Origin: Deferribacteres bacterium
GTDB lineage: Bacteria; Zhuqueibacterota; Zhuqueibacteria; Zhuqueibacterales; Geothermadaptataceae
Reading direction: 5' to 3'
DNA: 64,000 nt
NCBI GenBank assembly: GCA_020633655.1
Contig: JACKDF010000001.1
Location: 558,001-622,000 of the forward strand
The notes beneath the pieces are model-generated. The model had not been told where the DNA came from, searched no databases, and saw nothing but the letters and a program-made list of their open reading frames with translations. The first letter of the stretch is position 1. Each line of letters begins with the position of its first letter. Positions 7,901 to 15,877 of this stretch are shown one piece after another. Made by a program: the position numbers and the translations under genes.

Positions 7901-10900
7901 TCCTGGATAAATCAGGAGAACCAAAGCGTCACTCTCGATAGCAGTATTCACTTAAAAGCATTCATCCCCTCACAGGGAGGATTGCCGCCGCTTACGGCTT
8001 ATGCCCTCGTGAATGGTGATTCAATACCAATTGTCAATGATACCCTCGATTGTGTCGTAAACCTGGCCTATAAACTCAATGAAATTATTGTAAAAGCACA
8101 CATTGCAGATAAACTGAATCAGCAAACCCAATGCGACACCATTTTCTACATCAATCGTGTAACACCACCGCAATGCAGCATAACATCATTTTTCGCGGAA
8201 TCTGGCGCTGCAACTCTGGACGCAACAACCAGAATTCACGCGGAAATTGCAGTATCCGGAGGACTGCGCCCGATCATCAGTAGCGCGCAAATAAATGGAA
8301 ACCCCGTTTCAATTGATGAGGGAAGGATTAATACCGAAGTCCCTCTGCAATACGGGGAGAATGAATTTGAAATAAGATCGATATCCACGGATGCAATGGG
8401 ACAGGAAACGATTTGTGACTCGACACTCATCGTCAAGCGAGTAAAACCATTGGCATGCGAAATAGTGAATTTATCCCATCAAAATGGAATGTGGACAGCA
8501 GCAAGTATTATCGATTTTGCAGCATTCGTGCAGGTAAACGATGGTATGGCGCCTATTGCCCGATCTGCCATGATCAACGGTGAAACGGTGGATTTCGCAG
8601 GTGATTCAATCGCAAAACAAATCGAGCTTATCTTCGGACAGAATGAAATACAGGTTCGGACATCGTTTGAAGATGCGTTTCAACAAACCACATCCTGTGA
8701 CACAACAATCGTCATCAATCGTGCTACACCACTTCAGTGCGCGATTACAGAATTCTCACCTGAAAATGATTTTGAAACATCCCATGATTCGATTACGGTT
8801 GCGGCTCGTGTCAAAACGAATGGTGGTCTCTCGCCAATACTCACTCATGCAACACTAAATGATCAGCCCGTAGACATTAACGAGGGGATCATCCAACACA
8901 CGATCGCGCTTAATTTTGATGCCAATGAAATCACTCTACACACAAATTTCATCGATTCTTTGGGACAGACAACGAAGTGTGATACAATAGTCACTATTTT
9001 TCGCAAAGATCCCCCTGCATGCGAAATAGTGGACGTCTCTCCTGTATCAGGGACGAATACGGCGGAGGGCTCGATAGAATTTTCTGCTCAGATCAAAACC
9101 CGAGGTGGGGTTCCACCAATCGGTTCATCGGCAACAATCAATGGGGAATCTGTCGATATAGTTGATGGTTTTATCAAAAAAAATATTGCCCTGGAAACAG
9201 GTGAGAATACAATAACTTTGCAAACATCCTTTAATGACAGCCGCGGTCAAAGTGCACAATGCGATACAACGATTTTCCTATATCGACCTGCACCACCGAC
9301 ATGTTTCTATGATGGAATTTTTCCACAAAACGGGTATTCAACTCAGAATAAAAGCATACTTTTTGAAGCAAATATTCATGGCAAAAGTGATGTACGGATT
9401 GCAAAAAATACTGTTTGGCTAAATGATGAATTATTGGGGACTAATATTTTCGCCATATCCCAAATAATTGATATTCCTTTTGGACACAATGAGATAAAAC
9501 TTACATCAGAATACGTTGATGAATTAGGCCAAACTTCCCGTTGTGATACCCTCATTCAGGTATTTCGGATTCCCCCCCCACTCACCTGTTCGATTACTAA
9601 AGTTATCCCCGGTACAAATTACGTTACTGCCGACAGCCTTCTTTCTGTCGAAGCCACTGCCAATACAACTGGGGGTTTACCCGAAATCGAGGCGATTGCT
9701 CTAATTAACGATCAGGAAGTCCCAATAAACAAGGATGGCCGTTTTTCCCGAAATATCGATTTGGCCCCTGGTGAAAATACAATTGCCATTCGGGTAATTT
9801 TTCATGACTCATCCCCTGATTCCCTGCTTCAAACAACGCAATGTGATACTACAATAAAAGTCATCCGTGTTGCCAATCCAGAATGCCATATAACGAATGT
9901 ACTTCCACTGGATAGCTCTGTAACGAGTAATACACAAATCATTTTCAGTGCCTCCGTTGGTGTTCGTGGCGGAGCTGAGCCCGTTAACGGTACAGCCACC
10001 ATCAACGGTGAACCTGTAGAAATCATCGATGGAAAAGTTAATAAAGTGATTGACTTGGAAATTGGTGCGAACAACATCGATTTACAGACTTCATGGGCGG
10101 ATGCAATTGGACAAACCGTAAGTTGTGATACAAAAATTACTGTCATCCGCGTCACGCAGCCGGAATGCTATATAACCGACGTTCTACCACTGGACAGTAC
10201 GAAAACCAGTGAAGGCCAAATCACTTTCAGCGCCTCTGTTGGCGTTCGTGGCGGAGCTGAGCCCGTTAACGGTACAGCAACCATAAACGGTGAACCTGTA
10301 GAAATCATCGATGGAAAAGTCAGTAAAATTCTCAATCTAGAATTTGGTGCGAACGATATCGATTTACAGACTTCATGGACGGATGCAATTGGACAAACCG
10401 TAAGTTGCGGTACGAAAATTACTATCATTCGCGTCTCACAGCCGGAATGCAGCATTTCCGATGTTCTGCCCCTGGACAGTACGAAAACCAGTGAAAGCCA
10501 AATCATTTTCAGTGCCTCCATTGGTGTTCGTGGCGGAGCTGAGCCCGTTAACGGTACAGCAACCATAAACGGTGAACCTGTAGAAATCATCGATGGAAAA
10601 GTCAGTAAAGTAATTGACTTGGAAATTGGTGCGAACGACATCGATTTACAGACTTCATGGGCAGATGCAATTGGACAAACCGTAAGTTGTGATACAAAAA
10701 TTACTGTCATCCGCGTCACCCAGCCGGAATGTTACATTTCCGATGTTCTGCCCCTGGACAGTACGAAAACCAGTGAAAGCCAAATCACTTTCAGTGCGTC
10801 GGTCGGTGCTAGTGGCGGAGCTGATCCTGTTAATGGTACAGCCACCATCAACGGCGAGCCTTTAGAAATCATCGATGGAAAAGTCAGTAGAGTGATTGAC

Positions 10901-13900
10901 TTGGAAATTGGTGCGAACGACATCGATTTACAGACTTCATGGGCAGATGCAATTGGACAAACCGTAAGTTGTGATACAAAAATTACTGTCATCCGCGTCA
11001 CCCAGCCGGAATGTTACATTTCCGATGTTCTGCCCCTGGACAGTACGAAAACCAGTGAAAGCCAAATCACTTTCAGTGCGTCGGTCGGTGCTAGTGGCGG
11101 AGCTGATCCTGTTAATGGTACAGCCACCATCAACGGCGAGCCTTTAGAAATCATCGATGGAAAAGTCAGTAGAGTGATTGACTTGGAAATTGGTGCGAAC
11201 GACATCGATTTACAGACTTCATGGGCAGATGCAATTGGACAAACGACCAGTTGCGGTACAAAAATTACTGTCATCCGTGTCACGCAGCCAGAATGCAGCA
11301 TTTCCGATGTTCTGCCCCTGGACAGTACGAATACCAGTGAAAGCCAAATCACCTTCAGTGCCTCCGTTGGTGTTCGTGGCGGAGCTGCGCCTGTTAATGC
11401 TACAGCCACCATCAACGGCGAGCCTGTAGAAATCATCGATGGAAAAGTCAGTAAAGTGATTGACTTGGAAATTGGTGCGAACGACATTGACTTACAAATT
11501 AGGTGGACAGATGCAATTGGACAAACGACAAGTTGCGGTACGAAAATTACTGTCATCCGTGTCACGCAGCCGGAATGCTATATAACCGATGTTCTGCCAC
11601 TGGACAGTACGAAAACCAGTGAAAGCCAAATCACTTTCAGCGCCTCCGTTGGCGTTCGTGGCGGAGCTGCGCCCTTTAATGGTACAGCCACCATCAACGG
11701 TGAACCTGTAGAAATCATCGATGGAAAAGTCAGTAAAGTCATTGATTTGGAAATTGGTGCGAACGACATTGACTTACAAACTAGGTGGACAGATGCAATT
11801 GGACAAACGACAAGTTGCGGTACGAAAATTACTGTCATCCGCGTCACGCAGCCGGAATGCAGCATTTCCGATGTTCTGCCACTGGACGGTACGAAAACCA
11901 GTGACACGCAAATCACTTTCAGTGCGTCGGTCGGTGCTAGTGGCGGAGCTGATCCTGTTCATGGTACAGCCACCATCAACGGCGAGCCTGTAGAAATCAT
12001 CGATGGAAAAGTCAGTAAGGTGATTGACTTGGAAATTGGTGCGAACGACATTGACTTACAAACTAGGTGGACAGATGCAATTGGACAAACGACAAGTTGC
12101 GGTACTAAAATTACTGTCATCCGCGTCACGCAGCCGGAATGCAGCATTTCCGATGTTCTGCCACTGGACGGTACGAAAACCAGTGACACGCAAATCACTT
12201 TCAGTGCGTCGGTCGGTGCTAGTGGCGGAGCTGATCCTGTTAATGGTACAGCCACCATCAACGGCGAGCCTGTAGAAATCATCGATGGAAAAGTCAGTAA
12301 AGTGATTGACTTGGAAATTGGTGCGAACGACATTGACTTACAAACTAGTTGGACAGATGCAATTGGACAAACCGTAAGTTGTGATGAAACGATTACTGTC
12401 ACAAGGTTTTCAAATCCACCCGTTTGTTCAATTGTAATTACGTCTCCTGAGAGTGGAATTACGTTTGAATCAGATAGTATTCTGGTCAAAATATTTAGCT
12501 TTGTGACTGGGGGTGAATTACCAATAACCAGAGAATTCACAATAAATGGCATCCCTGTAAGTTTAGCAAGCCAATCGGATACGACAGCTATTTATTGGCC
12601 AATTTCCGAAGGCACAAACGCCATTCAAGCGACGGCAACGTACACCGATGCACTCGGAAGAAGGACATCCTGTAGCGATGCAATTTCAATCACGAAACAA
12701 CAAACGGTGCAACCATCTTGTGAGCTTGAAATTCTGACGCCGCAAAACAGGGATACCGTTTATTCTGACTATATCACTGCGAAAATCCGGTCCAGTGCGA
12801 CTTCGGGAGTCCCAACAGCTCCCTTTACTTCACATACCTTTACCGTAAATGATTCATCCGTTTTTTTCCCGCTTGCTTCGGACTCAATCATCTTAAATCT
12901 CGACCTGGCCTATGGAACGAACGAAATTGAATTCCGCAGCATTTATACGGATTCGATGCAAAGGCAGGCTTCATGCAGCCAATCAATTGTCGTCATTCGC
13001 TTAGCGTCATCTCCAACATGTCTCGTTGAAATAATGGATCCGGAAAATGGCTATCAAACGAAAAACGACAGTATTTTCGTAAACATAAAAGCTGTTGTGA
13101 GCGATGGAGTCGAACCGTTCACGGTAAAGAGCACTGTAAACGGTAAACAAGTAGCTTTTGATAGTGCCAGCCAGATTTCTCGTGTTCCAATCCCCCTTGA
13201 CCTGGGCAATAATGGTATCGTGGCGAATTGGACTTTTACCGATTCACTCGGACGGAGCACCAGCTGCAGCGATTCAATTAATGTCGAGCGAGAGCCAATA
13301 CCACCCTTGCTATGCCAACTCTCTTTATTTGAACCAAAAGAAGGACAAATTGTCTACGATGACAGCATTCTGGTTATGGGAGCAATCAATATTTCCGGAG
13401 GCGTTGCACCCTACGATACGAGCATATTTGTTAATGACGCACCGGTAACCTACAATTCGGATGGCAGCTTTTATCTTATAATTCCCCTTTTAAAAGGAGA
13501 AAATACAATAAGGGCAACAGCACAAGTCTTCGACATTGAACACCAAAGCCATACTTGTTTACAGGAAACTCAAGTCTATAATCCTGATTTATTGAGCTGC
13601 ACCATTTCCATTCTGCAGCCACAGGACAGCATTACAGTCAATGCAGACAGTATTCTTGTGCGTGCTTCAGCTGCAGTCACAGGGGGTGTTCAACCTTATG
13701 TGGATTCTACGTTTACAATAAACGATATTGCAACAAAATTAAACGGTGATGGCCTCCTGGAAGCCTGGATACCAACAAAACTTGGATTGAACAAAATCGT
13801 CGCTGCATGCGAATTTATCGATTCCGATGGAACCCAAACATCATGTAGCGATACAGTGAATTTTATCGGTGGAGAATTCGCCTGTGATTTAACAGTCATC

Positions 13901-15052
13901 TCTCCTGCAGGTGGCCATAAACAATGCAACTCTCGGTTCGATCTTTATCTCGATCATAAATTAACCGGGGCGGTTGGTAGCACGCGTACATGGTGTGTCG
14001 TAAATGACGACACAGCTGAAGTAACTAACGACGGTTATTTTCATGCGCAAACCGTGCTTGCCCCAGGGTACAATGCCATACTTATTAACTGTACATCCGT
14101 TGACAGCCTGCACCGGTACGCCGTATGTCTTGATACGATGACAGTCTTCCTTGACCTGACTCCGGCGGAAGGCGAGCTCGAACGTACTACGCCTCCCACC
14201 GTGCGGGGACGCGTATATGATTGGGAAAGCGGTATCCAGAGTATTGAGATCGTTAGTCAAAAAAATGCGGATATTCACATTGACAAATTCGAACCAGGTC
14301 AGGATCAAGTTAACTTTATTGCCTATCGCACAGGTTCGAACAGTGGCCCCAGCTTCGTTTTGCGAGTCGTCAACGGAGCAGGTTGCGTGATGGAATATGA
14401 TCCAATTTCACTGCGCATCGAACCACCGGATGCCTGCGATTTCAGCTTTATTATTCCGCAAGCCGATCGTTATCTAAACATTGACAATTTTGGTGTTCAT
14501 AAAATACATTTACAACTAAACGAGCGTCAAATCGATTTTATTGCTGACGAAAAAGGGGTAGACATGCCAGGCGTTGTCTATTACATTCCAATGGAAGGCG
14601 CACGCACAATCGATATTGGTAATTATCTTGAACCGGGTGACAACGCTCTCCACATGTGGTGCGAAGGACCTTTTGGCAGTTATGCGGAAATCTTTATCGC
14701 TGATGTAATGCTTTCGCGACAAACGACAGCTGTGGAAATGGAGAATCAAAAGCTATCAACACTCCCAAGCGAATTCAAGCTTAATCAAAATTATCCAAAT
14801 CCGTTCAACATGAGAACGATCATAAGCTTTGCTATTCCACCTGGCTGGACAGAACCGGTAAAACTTGTACTTTACAATTCAAATGGCCAATTAATCAAAA
14901 CTCTTTTTGATGAAAAAGTGTTGCCGGGCAACTACAGAGTCTGGTGGGATGGAACAGATAACAGCGGCAACCAGGTTGCCTCAGGCATGTATCTTTACCG
15001 TATCGTTTCGGGACGAAATGCACAAGTAAAGAAATTACTTCTCGCGAAATAA
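4958..15052 (+). CDS. Giant secreted repeat protein: IgGFc-binding-like N-domain, about 25 Ig-like repeats, sorting C-domain
   Basis: A 3364-residue protein. GGAG precedes the ATG at 4958; an internal ATG at 5000 (MKKRRM) is an alternative. A signal peptide follows (LFTLWLIVFNPLSISAA). Residues about 50-470 resemble the IgGFc-binding N-terminal domain (GTFRGQEFYFAFLPNP; VLVAGSPNRPSG). Residues about 500-525 form an EF-hand/TSP3-like calcium motif (DSNNNGLLDVGEDLNNNNKM). From about 692 to 3060 there are some 25 repeats of 85-95 residues, each with a Cys near its start and a second in a SCDT/SCGT motif near its end, suggesting a disulfide-linked beta-domain. The last ~100 residues (LNQNYPNPFN ... 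NQVASGMYLYR) are a FlgD-like/Por-type sorting domain. It is most likely exported across the outer membrane by a type IX-like route and forms a long surface fibre or adhesin; ligand unknown. Confidence 0.88.
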   Translation: MMLQNKKTLSKSTPMKKRRMCAKAIHFLHLFTLWLIVFNPLSISAADNGTFRGQEFYFAFLPNPISPLRLEINAIGEPGTRVNVQFANEPQQSGIIPSSGRLIFTINESAGKIENWQNSYNGQADNMAIHIVSDTDILCYAINGTRTSADGTVLLPIVELKTFYEVITYDRNDEVFERDQAVFAIVAPYDNTEIMVNPSQEISNQIAQNSNGTYSVTLNKNEAFLLRSQNFGQEGNLSGTIVKSNFPVAIINGNRCTRIPSGIPSCDHIFEMAQPIQSWGKEVLVAGSPNRPSGMSYEIVALHPNTEVAIDGRKIGTIDNTNRSIKLDTLRGAHIITAENPIFVSQFMPGSVTINDVQGDPNMTNITPVQQFVPTHKFITPDASSTNPLFLTNQITLYVHKNDIANVQVDNIRLGSSLFEPIPGTSFYTATMPISPGVHTSQTLSEDHGLIVSGYGNGNSYAYPAGDSLVIINKGHDNRAPQITSELINHAAHGTARDDSLSEDSNNNGLLDVGEDLNNNNKMDEDYGLAEVFLEAGSENVTFTFTSLFNPGVDTVAFEVRLIDQTLPGRGTVVAIDLSGNETKKEIVIPECHVFLLNPSVVNATLADSVFLSIFPGFKGDDPKDYTKTLRITNEVIEATYDFIPNTAIDIPVKLHSGINEITIRTDYLSQQAQWTSCDTSFEITRVVPLACSNLQFNSPHDPNILNETGHFSVSVNLTGGYKPTTSCVFINTTTGDTLPAVVVNGYFEQDIPLAMGSNVIKAVTTTTDIVPHSAVCSEEIEVFRPFPFECSIRNVTPTGGFATISDSIDIAALIEINGGIAPYQDSIFINDTPVVWKNGAIGEKMSLQFGDNTFTIHAAFRDAYDQPTECKTTLTVYRPSPLECAITNTSHPDGFETLDSLITFEASLQISGGFPPIKRSAYINDDEIAIIDNKISKKIALNFGFNEVAIKTFFSDSLGQATHCDTTITIHRPFPLSCDISWINQENQSVTLDSSIHLKAFIPSQGGLPPLTAYALVNGDSIPIVNDTLDCVVNLAYKLNEIIVKAHIADKLNQQTQCDTIFYINRVTPPQCSITSFFAESGAATLDATTRIHAEIAVSGGLRPIISSAQINGNPVSIDEGRINTEVPLQYGENEFEIRSISTDAMGQETICDSTLIVKRVKPLACEIVNLSHQNGMWTAASIIDFAAFVQVNDGMAPIARSAMINGETVDFAGDSIAKQIELIFGQNEIQVRTSFEDAFQQTTSCDTTIVINRATPLQCAITEFSPENDFETSHDSITVAARVKTNGGLSPILTHATLNDQPVDINEGIIQHTIALNFDANEITLHTNFIDSLGQTTKCDTIVTIFRKDPPACEIVDVSPVSGTNTAEGSIEFSAQIKTRGGVPPIGSSATINGESVDIVDGFIKKNIALETGENTITLQTSFNDSRGQSAQCDTTIFLYRPAPPTCFYDGIFPQNGYSTQNKSILFEANIHGKSDVRIAKNTVWLNDELLGTNIFAISQIIDIPFGHNEIKLTSEYVDELGQTSRCDTLIQVFRIPPPLTCSITKVIPGTNYVTADSLLSVEATANTTGGLPEIEAIALINDQEVPINKDGRFSRNIDLAPGENTIAIRVIFHDSSPDSLLQTTQCDTTIKVIRVANPECHITNVLPLDSSVTSNTQIIFSASVGVRGGAEPVNGTATINGEPVEIIDGKVNKVIDLEIGANNIDLQTSWADAIGQTVSCDTKITVIRVTQPECYITDVLPLDSTKTSEGQITFSASVGVRGGAEPVNGTATINGEPVEIIDGKVSKILNLEFGANDIDLQTSWTDAIGQTVSCGTKITIIRVSQPECSISDVLPLDSTKTSESQIIFSASIGVRGGAEPVNGTATINGEPVEIIDGKVSKVIDLEIGANDIDLQTSWADAIGQTVSCDTKITVIRVTQPECYISDVLPLDSTKTSESQITFSASVGASGGADPVNGTATINGEPLEIIDGKVSRVIDLEIGANDIDLQTSWADAIGQTVSCDTKITVIRVTQPECYISDVLPLDSTKTSESQITFSASVGASGGADPVNGTATINGEPLEIIDGKVSRVIDLEIGANDIDLQTSWADAIGQTTSCGTKITVIRVTQPECSISDVLPLDSTNTSESQITFSASVGVRGGAAPVNATATINGEPVEIIDGKVSKVIDLEIGANDIDLQIRWTDAIGQTTSCGTKITVIRVTQPECYITDVLPLDSTKTSESQITFSASVGVRGGAAPFNGTATINGEPVEIIDGKVSKVIDLEIGANDIDLQTRWTDAIGQTTSCGTKITVIRVTQPECSISDVLPLDGTKTSDTQITFSASVGASGGADPVHGTATINGEPVEIIDGKVSKVIDLEIGANDIDLQTRWTDAIGQTTSCGTKITVIRVTQPECSISDVLPLDGTKTSDTQITFSASVGASGGADPVNGTATINGEPVEIIDGKVSKVIDLEIGANDIDLQTSWTDAIGQTVSCDETITVTRFSNPPVCSIVITSPESGITFESDSILVKIFSFVTGGELPITREFTINGIPVSLASQSDTTAIYWPISEGTNAIQATATYTDALGRRTSCSDAISITKQQTVQPSCELEILTPQNRDTVYSDYITAKIRSSATSGVPTAPFTSHTFTVNDSSVFFPLASDSIILNLDLAYGTNEIEFRSIYTDSMQRQASCSQSIVVIRLASSPTCLVEIMDPENGYQTKNDSIFVNIKAVVSDGVEPFTVKSTVNGKQVAFDSASQISRVPIPLDLGNNGIVANWTFTDSLGRSTSCSDSINVEREPIPPLLCQLSLFEPKEGQIVYDDSILVMGAINISGGVAPYDTSIFVNDAPVTYNSDGSFYLIIPLLKGENTIRATAQVFDIEHQSHTCLQETQVYNPDLLSCTISILQPQDSITVNADSILVRASAAVTGGVQPYVDSTFTINDIATKLNGDGLLEAWIPTKLGLNKIVAACEFIDSDGTQTSCSDTVNFIGGEFACDLTVISPAGGHKQCNSRFDLYLDHKLTGAVGSTRTWCVVNDDTAEVTNDGYFHAQTVLAPGYNAILINCTSVDSLHRYAVCLDTMTVFLDLTPAEGELERTTPPTVRGRVYDWESGIQSIEIVSQKNADIHIDKFEPGQDQVNFIAYRTGSNSGPSFVLRVVNGAGCVMEYDPISLRIEPPDACDFSFIIPQADRYLNIDNFGVHKIHLQLNERQIDFIADEKGVDMPGVVYYIPMEGARTIDIGNYLEPGDNALHMWCEGPFGSYAEIFIADVMLSRQTTAVEMENQKLSTLPSEFKLNQNYPNPFNMRTIISFAIPPGWTEPVKLVLYNSNGQLIKTLFDEKVLPGNYRVWWDGTDNSGNQVASGMYLYRIVSGRNAQVKKLLLAK
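9879..12416 (+). repeat. Nine tandem 282-bp units inside the giant gene
   Basis: Exact 282-bp period, with units beginning at CGGAATG or its equivalent: 9879, 10161, 10443, 10725, 11007, 11289, 11571, 11853, 12135. The units at 10725 and 11007 are identical until near their ends; those at 11853 and 12135 are almost identical. Variants (VRGGAEP/ASGGADP, TVSCDT/TTSCGT) are shuffled between units, indicating recent duplication with gene conversion. Repeats before and after this block have the same fold pattern but diverged sequence. Confidence 0.95.
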
Positions 15053-15080
15053 AGGGAGCATTATCTCAGTGCCTCTTCTC

Positions 15081-15166
15081 ACCTGGTTTATTCATGCGTT
15101 ACGTAGAATTGGCGATGAACAGGAGATATCCCATGCTCAATCCTGGTATTTATGAATTATACAGGT
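15081..15166 (+). repeat. 85-bp palindromic repeat, short form
   Basis: Starts ACCTGGTTTATTCAT and ends TTATGAATTATACAGGT, with GAGATATCCC at the centre. Same orientation as the copy at 36306. It lies 29 bases after the stop of the giant gene. Confidence 0.75.
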
Positions 15167-15877
15167 AAAATACTTTGGGAAAAACCAGGTAATAATTTTG
15201 TCAAGTAAGGAAGATGTGCTCATTTGTTTTTCTTCGTACTGACATTGGTATTATTTGGTAGGCTAATCAAAAAATTAATGGAACAAAATTCCATTCCGAG
15301 CTTTTGAATTAACATTGCAGAAATGACTCACATTTGTAATAATTTGCCTCAAGAACGTCAATATTTCCTTGATTTACAAGGATAATTGCTTTAATTAGTT
15401 ACTCTTAATTTCCAGATATTTGATTCTCCATCGATCCCGCATCAACGACTCACCATGCATTCACACCTTAAGCACACTGGAATGTTCACTCAGCAGCCTC
15501 TGAAACGTTGCGAAATGTTATTATGCGTGTTTTACTTTTTGTTATAAGGAGTTTACAAAGCAGTTTTCACGAAACGAATCTTAAGCTCACCAACCCAAAT
15601 CCTGGTAAATCGATAAGGGCACAAATATAATATTATGTGCTTTCCAAAAAAGTAAATGACCATTTTAAAAATAATATCAGGATAACCGTCAATCTTCCTT
15701 TTTCAGTAAATCAGGCTTGATTGAACAAATTCGTTTAGCTGAAGCCCAAAACGCATATGAAGATGTTATGAAAACGACCGTTAATTCGACCACGAACATA
15801 AAACTTGATTTGCATATTACTACAGTCAACCACACATAATTGTAGAACAAATTAAAAACATTGCCCTGGACAGAATT
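15167..15877. other. Intergenic, about 710 bases, no gene seen
   Basis: AT-rich, no supported ORF, tRNA or strong hairpin. It separates the giant gene from the nine-gene envelope operon and should hold the operon promoter, which could not be recognised. Confidence 0.4.

Noticed and set aside
9829..12552. Long antisense open frames (up to 197 codons) on the minus strand of the tandem repeats
   Set aside because: They repeat with the same 282-bp period and start and stop in step with the repeat units; they are shadows of the plus-strand codon pattern, with no ribosome binding sites or recognisable product.
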